Origin: Tetragonia tetragonoides
Taxonomy: Eukaryota > Streptophyta > Magnoliopsida > Caryophyllales > Aizoaceae
Length of the DNA: 64,000 bases
Direction: 5' to 3'
NCBI GenBank assembly: GCA_038025085.1
Contig: CM076146.1
Coordinates: forward strand, 10,912,001-10,976,000
Shown here: positions 1-11,856 of the stretch, piece after piece
How the letters are laid out: every line of letters begins with the position of its first letter
Position numbering within the stretch: position 1 is the first letter of the stretch
Program-made: the position numbers and the translations under genes
Notes under the pieces: generated by a model
Seen by the model: the letters and a program-made list of their open reading frames with translations, nothing else
Database searches by the model: none
What the model was told of the DNA's origin: nothing

Positions 1-2220
1 ACCAAGAATGTTTACAAGTACAAACAAGCTTCAACTCAAGCTTTTGAATGCATTTACGCGTTTCAAAAGCTCATATGACTAGGGTGAAAAAGATTCAGTT
101 CTTTTGTTTTGTATATTAAGAGAAAGCACCCAAATGCTTTGTTTGCATTCATTTGAGTGAGAAACTTAACCGAGGATGTTTACAAGTACCAACAAGCTTC
201 AACTTAGCCTTTTGAATGCATATACGCGTTTTAAAACCTCATACGACTAGGGTGAACGAGATTGAGTTCTTTTGTGTTGTATATTAAGAGAAATCACACA
301 AATGCTTTGTTTGCATTCATTTGAGTTGGAAACTACACCAAGGATGTTTACAAGTACAAACAAGCTTTAACTCCACCTTTTGAATGCATTTACGCGTTTT
401 AACAGCTCTTACGACTAGGATGAAAGAGAATGAGTTCTTTTGTGTTGTATATTACGAGAAAGCACCCAAATGCTTTGTTTGCATTCATTTGAGTGAGAAA
501 CTACACCAAGGATGTTTACAAGTACAAACAAGCTTCAACTCCACCTTTTGAATGCATTTACGCTTTGTTTGCATTCATTTGAGTGAGAAACTACACCAAA
601 GATGTTTACAAGTACAAACAAGCTTTAACTCCACCTTTTGAATGCATTTACGCGTTTTAGCGGCTCTTACATCTAGGGTGAAAGAGATTGAGTTCTTTTG
701 TGTGGTATATTAAGAAAAAGCACCCAAATGCTTTGTTTGCATTCATTTGAGGGAGAACTTGTAAACATTGGAGTTCTTTTGTGTTGTATATTAAGAGAGA
801 AACCATCCAATTAGTTTGTTTGCATTCATTTGAGTGAGAAACTACACCAAGGATGTTTAAAACTACAAACAAGCTTCAACTCAAGATTTTGAATGCATTT
901 ACGCGTTTAACAGCTCTTACGACTAGGGTGAGAGAGATTTGAGTTCTTTTGTGTTGTATATTAAGAGAATGCATCCAAATGCTTTGTTTGCATTCATTTG
1001 AGTGAGAAACTACACCAAGGATGTTTACCAATACAAACAAGCTTTAACTCCACCTTTTGAATGCATTTACGCGTTTTAACAGCTCTTACGACTAGGGTGA
1101 AAGAGATTGAGTTCTTTTGTGTTGTATTTTCAGAGAAAGCACCCAAATGCTATGTTTGCATTCATTGGAGTGAGAAACTACACCAAGGATGTTTACAAGT
1201 ACAAACAAGATTTGAGTTTATTTGTGTTGTACATTTACGCGTTTTAACAGCTCTTACGACTAGGGTGACTCAAGCTTTTGAATGCATTTACGCGTTTTAA
1301 AACCTCATACGACTAGGGTGAAAGAGATTGAGTTCTTTTGTGTTGTATATTAAGAGAAATCACCCATATGCTTTGTTTGCATTCATTTGAGTGAGAAACT
1401 ACACCAAGGATGTTTACAAGTACAAACAAGTTTCAACTCAAGCTTTTGAATGCATTTACGCGTTTTAATAGCTCTTAGGACTAGGTGACAAGAGATTGAG
1501 TTCTTTTGTGTTGTATATTAAGAAAAAGCTCGCAAATGCTTTGTTTACATTCATTTGAGTGTGAAACTACCCCAAGGATGTTTACAACTACAAACAAGCT
1601 TGAACTCAAGCTTTTGAATGCATTTAAGCGTTTTAAAAGCTCATACGACAAGGGTGAAAGAGATTTGAGTTCTTTTGTGTTGTATATTAAGAGAATGCAT
1701 CCAAATACTTTGTTTGCATTCATTTGAGTGTGAAACGAAACCTAGGATGTTTACAAGTACAAACAAGCTTCAACTCAAGCTTTTGAATGCATTTACGCGT
1801 TTTGAATGCATTTACGCGTTTTAACAGCTCTTACGACTATGGTAAAAGAAATTGAGTTCTTTTGTGTTGTATATTGAGAGAAAGCACCCAGATGCTTTGT
1901 TTGCATTCATTTGAGTGAGAAACTACACCAAGGATGTTTACAGGTACAAACAAGCTTCAACTCAAGCTTTTGAATGCATTTACGCGTTTTAACAGCTCTT
2001 ACGATTAGAGTGAAAGAGATTGAGGTCTTTTGTGTTGTATGTTAAGAGAAAGCACCCTGATGCTTTGTTTGCATTCATTTAAGTGAGAAACTACACCAAG
2101 GATGTTTACAAGTACAAACAAGCTTCAACTCAAGCTTTTGAATGCATTTACGAGTTTTGAATGCATTTACTAACAGAAAGCATTTGTTTCTCACAACTCA
2201 AGCTTTTGAATGCATTTACT
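1..2220 (+). repeat. satellite block, plus orientation
   Basis: About 13 monomers read in the plus direction from the window edge, so the array continues to the left. Partial monomers at about 541-600 and 1801-1820 show short in-register deletions or duplications. The last 60 bp are scrambled just before the first strand switch, where ATTTACTCTATCACC joins the two orientations. Confidence 0.95.
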
Positions 2221-3110
2221 CTATCACCATAATACATTCAAAAACTTGAGTTGAAGCTTGTTTGTACTTGTAAACATCCATGGTGTAGTTTCTCACTCAA
2301 ATGAATGCAAACAAAGCATATGTGTGATTTCTCTTAATATACAACACAAAAGAACTCAATCTCCTTCACCCTAGTCGTAACAGCTGTTAAAACGCGTAAA
2401 TGCATTCAAAAGATGGAGTTAAAGCTTGTTTGTGCTTGTAAACATCCTTGGTGTAGTTTCTCACTCAAATGAATGCAAACAAAGCATTTGGGTGCTTTCT
2501 CTTAATATACAACAAAAAAGAACTCAATCTCTTTCACCCTAGTCGTAAGAGCTTTTGAATGTTAACAAAGTACACCAAGATTGAGTTTTTTTGTACATTT
2601 AAACATTCATTTGATTGTGAATACATTCAAAAGTTTGAGTTGAAGCTTGTTTGTACTTTAAATTATTCTAGGTGTAGTTTCACACTCAAATGAATGCAAA
2701 CAAAGTATTTGGATGCTTTCTCTTAATATACAATACAAAAGAACTCAAATCTCTTTCACCCTACTCGTATGAGCTTTTAAAACGCGTAAATGCATTCAAA
2801 AACATGATTTGAAGCTTATTTGTACTTGTAAAGATCCTTGGTGTAGTTTTACATTCAAATGAATGCAAACAAAGCATTTGGGTGCTTTCTCTTAATATAC
2901 AACACAAAAGAACTCAATTTCTTTTACCATAGTCGTAAGAGCTGTTAAAACGCGTAAATGCATTCAAAACGCATAATTGCATTCAAAAGCTTGAGTTGAA
3001 GCTTGTTTGTACTTATAAACATCCTTGTTTGTACTTTTAAACATCTCTGGTGTAATTTTAAGATGCATGCAAAGCTCTTAATATTTGATTGTTTGTACTT
3101 TTAAACATCC
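2221..3110 (-). repeat. satellite block, minus orientation
   Basis: About five diverged minus-reading monomers. At 3001-3060 the motif TTTGTACTT...AAACATC occurs twice in close succession, a short internal duplication. The block degrades toward its right end. Confidence 0.9.
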
Positions 3111-3355
3111 TCCCATTTAGTGCTTTTAAATGGAGTTTTGTGTTCTTTTGTGTGTACTTAATTTTAAAACCTCATACGACTAGGGTGAAAGAGATTTGAG
3201 TTCTTGTAAAAAGTCAATGAACTATGTTTACTTTTTTATCAACATACTAAGCAATATGCCTAGTGTTGTATATTAAGAGAAAGCACCCAAATGTTTAATA
3301 AGCAATATACCTTAGTTACAAACATATATTGATATGAGTTTTCAAGTTTTAAATG
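3111..3355. repeat. scrambled satellite fragments
   Basis: Short plus-reading pieces (3161-3205 and 3262-3295) alternate with AT-rich DNA that does not match the monomer (about 3206-3261 and 3296-3354). GCAATAT occurs in both of these AT-rich pieces. This is a broken zone between two minus-reading blocks. Confidence 0.7.
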
Positions 3356-3692
3356 CATTCTCTTAATATACAACACAAAAGAACTCAATCTTTTTCACCT
3401 TAGTCATATGAGCTTTTAAAACACGTAAATGCATTCAAAAGGTGGAGTTAAAGCTTGTTTGTACTTGTAAACATCCTTGGTGTAGTTTCTCCCTCAAATG
3501 AATGCAAACAATGCATTTGGGTGCTTTCTCTTAATATACAACACAAAAGAACTAAATCTCTTTCACCCTAGATGTAAGAGCTGTTAAAACGCGTAAATGC
3601 ATTCAAAAGGTGGAGTTAAAGCTTGTTTGTACTTGTAAACATCCTTGGTGTAGTTTCTCACTCAAATGAATGCAAAAAAAGCATTTGGGTGC
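3356..3692 (-). repeat. satellite block, minus orientation
   Basis: Two minus-reading monomers of the subtype with GGTGGAGTTAAAGC. They end abruptly in the motif TTTGGGTGC at 3692, where a non-satellite island begins. Confidence 0.93.
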
Positions 3693-4121
3693 ATGTGAAC
3701 CTTTGCCAATAAACCAAGCAGCTCTTCTAATTGATACACCCATGAATTGAACAAGTAAGGAAAACAGAGGCAGAATCAAATTCGAGGTAGAATCAAGGTT
3801 ACTGATGCAAAAGCTAACACTAAATATGACACTGCACCAATGCATATTCAAGTCGCCACTTTAGCTTACCTGAAGCATACATGAAACCCCTTCCAGGAGA
3901 TATCTTCACACCACTGAAGCAGCAAAGTTCAGTCCTGGGTTCAGATTTAACGCACCACCATGTTAGTCCTCAAAGCTATGACTATCCAAGAGAAAGATCA
4001 AGCACAAAGCAGAAACGCAAGGAATTAATCCTTTACGCGTATATAACACATGCTAAATGGTACTAACTCAACTCCGAACAAAGTATACACGTTGTAGTTT
4101 TCTATCATTTTTTCAATGATA
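3693..4121. other. non-satellite island with captured gene piece
   Basis: A 429-bp island breaks the array inside a monomer: the left side stops after GGGTGC and the right side resumes at TTCTTGGTGTAG. It has normal genic composition. On the minus strand it carries an exon-like segment with splice signals (annotated separately) flanked by apparent intron sequence. No target-site duplication or transposon end is evident. Confidence 0.8.
3870..3934 (-). pseudogene. exon fragment of ribosomal protein eL24
   Basis: On the minus strand a 65-bp segment is bounded by a splice acceptor (CAG, 3935-3937) and a splice donor (GTAAGC, starting at 3869). Read in frame it gives TELCCFSGVKISPGRG followed by FMYAS. 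This matches the conserved start of cytosolic large-subunit protein eL24 (RPL24), whose N-terminus reads TELC.FSG.KIYPGRG before an intron. The upstream junction falls inside the codon before TEL, where plant RPL24 genes commonly have an early intron. The segment seems to have lost several residues after PGRG and has K-I-S where K-I-Y is usual. No other eL24 exon was recognised nearby, so it is a captured, non-functional genomic (intron-containing) fragment, not a processed retrocopy. Family assignment rests on this short motif. Confidence 0.72.
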
Positions 4122-4597
4122 TTCTTGGTGTAGTTTGTCACTCAAATGAATGCAAACAAAGCATTTGTGTGATTTCTCTTAATATACAACACAAAAGAAC
4201 TCAATCTCTTTCACCCTAGTTGTAAGAGCTGTTAAAATGCGTAAATTAATTCATAATTAAGTACAAATGTATAATGCTTTATTTAAAACATCCTTGTAAA
4301 CATCCTAGGTGTAGTTCTCTTTTCGGTTTGTACTTGTACTTGTAGTTCTCTTTTCGGTTTCTCACTCAAATGAATGCAAACAAAGCATTTGGGTGCTTTC
4401 TCTTAATATACAACACAAAAGAACTCAAAATCTTTCACCCTAGATGTAAAAGCTGTTAAAACGCGTAAATGCATTCAAAAGCTTAAGTTGAAGCTTGTTT
4501 GTACTTGTTAACATCCTTGGTGTAGTTTCTCACTCCAATGAATGCAAACAAAGCTTTTGGGTGCTTTCTCTGAAAATACAACGCAAAAGAACCCAAA
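4122..4597 (-). repeat. satellite block, minus orientation
   Basis: Minus-reading monomers resume after the island. About 4249-4365 is rearranged, with GTAGTTCTCTTTTCGGTTT present twice (starting near 4312 and 4342). The right end is the junction GAACCCAAATGAGAATGTTG, which recurs at about 18034. Confidence 0.9.
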
Positions 4598-4604
4598 TGA
4601 GAAT

Positions 4605-5921
4605 GTTGCTTGCATTCATTGGAGTGAGAAACTACACCAAGGATGTTTACAAGTACAAACAAGCTTTAACTCCACCTTTTGAATGCATATACGCGTTTTA
4701 AAACCCAATACGACTAGGGTGAAAGAGATTGAGTTCTTTTGTGTTGTATTTTCAGAGAAAGCAACCAAAATACTTTGTTTGCATTAATTTGAGTGAGAAA
4801 CTACACCAAGGATGTTTACAAGCTCAAACAAGTTTCAACTCAAGCTTTTCAATATATTTACGCGTTTTAAAAGCTCATATGACTAGGGTGAAAAAGATTG
4901 AGTTCTTTTGTGTTGTAATTTAAGAGAAAGCAACCAAAATCTTTGTTTGCATTCATTTTAGTGAGAATTTACAAGTACAAACAAGCTTCAACTCAAAATT
5001 TTGAATGTATTTATGCATTTTAACAACTCTTACAACTAGGGTGAAAGAGATTGAGTTCTTTTGTGTTGTATATTAAGAGAAATCACACAAATGCTTTGTT
5101 TGCATTCATTTGAGTGAGAAACTACACCAAGAATGTTTACAAGTGCAAACAAGCTTCAATTTAGGCTTTTGAAAGCATTTACGCGTTTTAAAACCTCATA
5201 CGACTAGGGTGAAAAAGATTGAGTTCTTTTGTGTGATTTCTCTTAATATACAAGTACAAAAATATCTAGATTTACTCTTTTTTGTTTTATACTAACAGAA
5301 AGCACCCAAATGCTTTGTTTGCATTCATTTGAATGTGAAACTACACAAAGGATGTTTACAAGTAGAAACAAGCTTAAACTCAAGCTTTTGAATGCATTTA
5401 CGCGTTTTGAATGCAATTATGTGATTTTACAGCTCTTACGACAAGGGTAAAAGAGATTGAGTTGTTTTCTGTTGTATATTAAGAGAAAGCACCCAGATGC
5501 TTTGTTTGCATTCATTTGAGTGAGAAACTACACCAAGGATGTTTACAAGTACAAACAAGTTTCAACTCAAGCTTTTAAATGTATTTACGCGTGTTAACAG
5601 CTCTTACGATTAGGGTGAAAGAGATTGAGGTCTTTTGTGTTGTATATTAAGAGAAAGCACCCAAATGCTTTGTTTGCATTCATTTGAGTGAGAAACTACA
5701 CCAAGGATGTTTACAAGTACAAACAAGCTTTAGCTCCACCTTTTGAATGCATTTACGCGTTTTCACAGCTCTTACATATAGGGTGAAAGAGATTGAGTTC
5801 TTTTGTGTTGTATATTAAGAGAAAGCACCCAAATGCTTTGTTTGCATTCATTGGAGTGAAAAACTACACCAAGGAAGTTTACAAGTACAAACAAGCTTCA
5901 ACCTAAAATTTTGAATGTATT
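4605..5921 (+). repeat. satellite block, plus orientation
   Basis: About eight plus-reading monomers. A tiny reversed piece (TTCTCTTAATATACAAG, near 5240) is embedded near a scrambled spot at 5240-5290. The block ends at the recurrent plus-to-minus junction TTTTGAATGTATTCACAATC. Confidence 0.93.
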
Positions 5922-6140
5922 CACAATCAAACGAATGCAAATAAAGCATTTGTGTGCTTTCTTTTAATATACAACAGAAAAGAACTCAATCTCTTTCACC
6001 CTAGTCGAAGAGCTGTTAAAACGCGTAAATACATTCAAAAGCTTGAGTTGAAGATTGTTTGTACTTGTAAACATTCTTGGTGTAGTTTCTCACTCCAATG
6101 AATGCAAACAATGACTTTTGGTGCTTTCTCTGAAAGAGAT
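5922..6140 (-). repeat. short satellite block, minus orientation
   Basis: A little over one minus-reading monomer lies between the recurrent junction at 5922 and a scrambled switch (TCTCTGAAAGAGATTG) near 6135. Confidence 0.88.
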
Positions 6141-6149
6141 TGTAGTTTC

Positions 6150-8333
6150 ACACCTAGGATGTTTACAAGTACAAACAAGCTTCAACTCAAGCTTTTGAAT
6201 GCATTTACGCATTTTAACAGCTCTTACGACTAGGGTGAAGGAGATTGAGTTCTTTTGTGTTGTATATTAAGAAAAAGCACCCAAATGCTTTGTTTGCATT
6301 CATTTGAGGAAGAAACTACACCAAGGATGTTTACAAGTACAAACAAGCTTCAACTCAAGCATTTGAATGTATTTACGCGTTTTAAAACCTCATACGACTA
6401 GGGTAAAAGTGATTGAGGTCTTTTGTGTTGTATATTAAGAGAAAGCACCCAAATACTTTGTTTGCATTCATTTGAGTGAGAAACTCAACCAAGGATGTTT
6501 ACAAGTACCAACAAGCTTCAACTTAAGCTTTTGAATGCATATACGCGTTGTAAAAGCTTTTCATTGTTTCCAAATTAAGAGAAAGCACCCAAATGCTTTT
6601 GTTTGTACTTGTAAACATCCTTTGTTTGAATTTATTTAAGTGAGAAACTACACCAAGGATGTTTACAAGTTCAAACAAGCTTTAACTCCACCTTTTGAAT
6701 GCATTTACGCGTTTTAACAGCTCTTACATCTAGGGTGAAAGACATTGAGTTCTTTTGTGTTGTATATTAAGAGAAAGCACCCAAATGCTTTGTTTGCATT
6801 CATTTGAGGGAGAAACTACACCAAGGATGTTTACAAGTACAAACAAGCTTCAACTCAAGCTTTTGAATGCATATAAGCGTTTTAAAAGCTCATACGACAA
6901 GGGTGAAACAGATTGAGTTCTTTTGTGTTGTATATGAAGAGAACGCGCCCAAATGTTTTCTTGGCATTCATTTCAGTGAGAAACTACACCAAAGATATTT
7001 ACAAGTACAAACAAGCTTCAACTCAAGCTTTTGAATGTATTTACGCGTTTTAAAAGCTCATATGACTAGGGTGAAAAACATTGAGTTGTTTTGTGTTGTA
7101 TTTTAAGAGAAAGCAACCAAAAGCTTTGTTTGAATTCATTTCAGTGAGAAACTACACCAAGAATGTTTACAAGTACCAACAAGCTTTAACTCCACCTTTT
7201 GAATGCATTTACGCGTTTTAACAGCTCTTACATCTAGGGTGAAAGAGATTGAGTTCTTTTGTGTTGTTCATTAGGAGAAATCACCCAAATGGTTTGTTTA
7301 CATTCATTTGAGTGTAAAACTACCCCAAGGATGTTTACAAGTACAAACAAGCTTGAACTTAAGCTTTTGAATGCATATAAACGTTTTAAAAGCTCATACG
7401 ACAAGGGTGAATGAGATTGAGTTCTTTTGGTGTTGTATATTAATAGAACGCACCCAAATGCTTTGTTTGCATTCATTTGAGTGAGAAACTTAACCAAGGA
7501 TGTTTACAAGTACAAACAAGCTTCATCTCAAGCTTTTGAATTCATTTACGCGTTTTCAAACCTCAAACAACTAGGGTGAAAGAGATTGAGTTCTTTTGTG
7601 TTGTATATTAAGAGAAATCACACAAATGCTTTGTTTGCATTCATTTGAGTGAGAAACTACACCAAGGATGTTTATAAGTACAAACAAGCTTTTACTCCAC
7701 CTTTTGAATGCATTTACGCGTTTTAACAGCTCTTACATCTAGGGTGAAAGAGATTGAGTTCTTTTGTGTTGTATATTAAGAGAAAGCACCCAAATGCTTT
7801 GTTTGCATTCATTTGAGTGAGAAAGTACACCAAGGATGTTTACAAGCACAAACAATCTTTAACTCCACCTTTTGTATGTATTTACGCGTTTTAAAACCTC
7901 ATACGACTAGGGTGAAAGAGATTGAGGTCTTTTGTGTTGTATATTAAGAGAAAGCACCCAAATACTTTGTTTGCATTCATTTGAGTGAGAAACTTAACCA
8001 AGGATGTTTACAAGTACAAACAAGCTTCAACTTAAGCTTTTGAATGCATATACGCGTTGTAAAAGCTTTTGTTTGTTTCCAAATTAAGAGAAAGCACCCA
8101 AATGCTTTGTTTGTACTTGTAAACATCCTTTGTCTGAATTCATTTGAGTGAGAAAGTACACCAAGGATGTTTACAAGTACAAACAAGCTTTAACTCCACC
8201 TTTTGAATGCATTTACACGTTTTAACAGCTCTTACATCTAGGGTGAAAGAGATTGAGATCTTTTTTGTTGTATATTAAGAGAAAGCACCCAAATGCTTTG
8301 TTTGCATTCATTTGAGTGAGAAACTACCCCAAA
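6150..8333 (+). repeat. satellite block, plus orientation
   Basis: About 13 plus-reading monomers. Two positions (about 6598-6625 and 8105-8140) contain the same tiny reversed insertion, TTTGTACTTGTAAACATCC followed by TTTG. They lie about 1.5 kb apart in otherwise similar context, so a short sub-block was duplicated inside this run. Confidence 0.93.
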
Positions 8334-11300
8334 GATTGTGAATACATTCAAAATTTTGAGTGTGAAACTGCACCTAGGATTGTGAATACATTCAAAATTT
8401 TGAGTTGAAGCTTGTTTGTACTTGTAAAAATTCTTGGTGTAGTTTCTCCCTCAAATGACTGCAAACAAAGTATTTGGGTGCTTTCTCTTAATATACAACA
8501 CAAAAGAACTCAATCTGTTTCACCCTAGATGTAAGAGCTGTTAAAACGCGTAAATGCATTCAAAAGGTGAAGTTAAAGCTTGTTTGTACTTGTAAACATC
8601 CTTAGTGTAGTTTCTCAGTCAAATGAATGCAAACAAAGCTTTTGCGTGTTTTCTCTAAAAATACAACACAAAAGAACTTAATCTCTTTCACCCTAGTCCT
8701 ATGAGGTTTTAAAACGCGTATATGCATTCAAAAGCTTAAGTTGAAGCTTGTTTGTACTTGTAAACATCTTTGGTGTAGTTTCTCACTCAAATGAATGCAA
8801 AGAAAACATTTGGGTGCGTTCTCTTAATATACAACACAAAAGAACTCAATCTCTTTCACCCTTGTCGTATGAGCTTTTAAAACGCTTAAATGCATTCAAA
8901 AGTTTGAGTTCAAGCTTGTTTGTAGTTGTAAACATCCTTGGGATAGTTTCACACTCAAGTGAATGCAAACAAAGCATTTGGGTGCTTTCTCTTAAGCTTG
9001 AGTTGAAGCTTGTTTGTACTTGTGAACATCCTTGGTGTAGTTTTTCACTCAAATGAATGCAAACAAAGCATTTGGGTGCTTTCTTTAAATATACAACACA
9101 AAAGAACTCAATCTCTTTCACCATAGTCGTATGAGCTTTTAAAACGCGTAAAAGCAGTGAAAAGCTTGAGTTGAAGCTTGTTTGTACTTGTAAACATCCT
9201 TGGTGTAGTTTCTCACTCATATGAATGTAAACAAAGCATTTGGGTGCTTTCTCTTAATAATACAACAGAAAAGATTTCAATCTCATTCACGATAGTCGTA
9301 AGAGCTGTTGAAACACGTAAATGCATTCAAAGTTGAGTGGAAGATTATTTGTACTTGTAAACATCCTTGGTGTAGTTTCACACTCAAATGAATGCAAACT
9401 AAGCATTTGGGTGCTTTCTCTTAATATACAACACAAAAGAACTCAATCTCTTTCACCCTAGTCGTAAGAGCTGTTAAAACGCGTAATTGCATTCAAAACG
9501 CGTAAATGCATTCAAAAGCTTGAGTTGAAGCTTGTTTCTACTTGTAAACATCCTTGGTGTAGTTTCTCACTCAAATGAATGCAAACAAAGTTATTGGATG
9601 GTTTCTCTGAAAATACAACATAAAAGAACTCAATCTCTTTCACCCTAGTTGTATGAGGTTTTAAAACGCGTATATGCATTCAAAAGGTGGAGTTAAAGAT
9701 TGTTTGTACTTGTAAGTGCTTTCTCTGAAAATACAACACAAAAGAACTCAATCTCTTTCACCCTAGTCGTATGAGGTTTTAAAATGCGTATATGCATTCA
9801 AAAGCTTAAGTTGAAGCTTGTTGGTACTTGTAAACATCCTTGGGGTAGTTTCACACTCAAATGAATGCAAACAAAGCATTTGGGTGCTTTTTCTTAAGCT
9901 TGAGTTGAAGCTTCTTTGTACTTGTAAACACAAAAGAGATTGAGTTTCTCACTCCAAAGAATGCAAACAAAGCTTTTGGATGCTTTCTCTTAATGTACAA
10001 CAGAAAAGAACTCAAGCTTTTTCACCCTAGTCATATGAGCTTTTAAAACGCGTAAATGCATTGAAAAGCTTGAGTTGAAGCTTGTTTGTACTTGTAAACA
10101 TCCTTGGTGTAGTTTCTCACTCAAATGAATGCAAACAAAGCATTTGTTTGATTTCTCTTAATATACAACACAAAACAACTCAATCTCTTTCACCCTAGTT
10201 GTAAGAGCTGTTAAAATGCGTAAATGCATTCAAAAGATGGAGTTAAAGCTTGTTTGTGCTTGTAAACATCCTTGGTGTAGTTTCTCACTCAAATGAATGC
10301 AATCAAAGCATTTGGGTGCTTTCTCTTAATATACAACACAAAAGAACCCAATCTCTTTCAACCTAGATATAAGAGCTGTTAAAACGCGTAAATGCATTGA
10401 AAAGGTGGAGTTAAAGCTTTTTTGTACTTGTAAACATCCTTGGTGTAGTTTCTCACTCAAATGAATGCAAACAAAGCATTTGGGTGCTTTCTCTTAATAT
10501 ACAACACAAAAGACCTCAATCTCTTTCACGCTAATCGTAAGGGCTGTTAAAACGCGTAAATACATTCAAAAGCTTGAGTTGAAGCTTGTGTGTACTTATA
10601 AACATCCTTGGTTAAGTTTCTCACTCAAATGAATGCAAACAAAGCATCTGGGTGCTTTCTCTTAATATACAACACAAAAGAACTCAATCTCTTTCACCCT
10701 AGTCGTAAGAGCTGATAAAACGCGTAATTGCATTCAAAACGCGTAAATGCATTCAAAAGCTTGAGTTTAAGCTTGTTTGTAATAGTAAACATCCTTGGTG
10801 TAGTTTCTCACTCAAATTAATGCAAACAAAGTTATTGGATGGTTTCTCTGAAAATACAACACAAAAGAACTCAATCTCTTTCACCCTAGTCGTATGAGGT
10901 TTTATAACGCGTATATGCATTCAAAAGGTGGAGTTAAAGCTTGTTTTGTACTTGTAGGTGCTTTCTCTGAAAATACAACACAAAAGAACTCAATCTCTTT
11001 CACCCTAGTTGTATGAGGTTTTAAAACGCGTATATGCATTCAAAAGCTTAAGTTGAAGCTTGTTGGTACTTGTAAACATCTTTGGTGTAGTTTCTCACTC
11101 AAATGAATGCAAAGAAAACATTTGGGTGCGTTCTCTTAATATACAACACAAAAGAACTCAATCTCTTTCACCCTTGTCGTGTGAGCTTTTAAAACGCTTA
11201 AATGCATTAAAAAGCTTGAGTTCAAGCTTGTTTTTAGTTGTAAACATCCTTTGGGTAGTTTCACACTCAAATGGATGTAAACAAAGCATTTGGGTGCTTT

Positions 11301-11855
11301 CTCTTAATATACAACACAAAAGACCTCAATCTCTTTCACCCTAATCGTAAGAACTGTTAAAACGCGTAAATTCATTCAAAAGCTTGAGTTGAAGCTTGTT
11401 TGTACTTCTAAACATCCTTGGCTAATTTTCTCACTCAAATGAATGCAAACAAAGCATTTGGGTGCTTTCTTTTAATATACAACACAAAAGAACTCAATCT
11501 CTTTCACCCTATATGTAAGAGCTGTTAAAACGCGTAAATGCATTCAAAAGGTGGAGTTAAAGCTTGTTTGTACTTGTAAACATCCTTGGTGTAGTTTCTC
11601 ACTCAAATGAATGCAAACAAAGCAATTGGGTGCTTTCTCTTAATATACAACACAAAAGAACTCATTCTCTTGCACCCTAGATGTAAGAGCTGTGAAAACG
11701 CGTAAATGCATTCAAAAGGTGGAGTTAAAGCTTGTTTGTACTTGTAAACATCCTTGGTGTAATTTCTCACTCAAATGAATGCAAACAAAGCATTTGGGTG
11801 CTTTCTCTTAATATACAACACAAAAGACCTCAAATATCTTTCACCCTGCTCGTAT
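8334..11855 (-). repeat. satellite block, minus orientation (longest single run)
   Basis: About 21 minus-reading monomers. The left end carries two tandem copies of the junction motif GATTGTGAATACATTC (8334 and 8379). Inside, about 9480-9840 is repeated at about 10720-11080 (offset 1,241 bp), recognisable by the shared variant TTATTGGATGG. Segments at 8748-9056 and 11060-11344 are also close copies of each other. Confidence 0.93.
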
Positions 11856-11856
11856 T

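Noticed and set aside
8846..9220. 124-aa ORF and many similar 60-100-aa ORFs in the satellite
   Set aside because: They are translations of the 168-bp repeat in different frames and strands, recur with every similar monomer pair, overlap each other on opposite strands and have no domain. Treated as frame artefacts of a repeat whose length is divisible by three.
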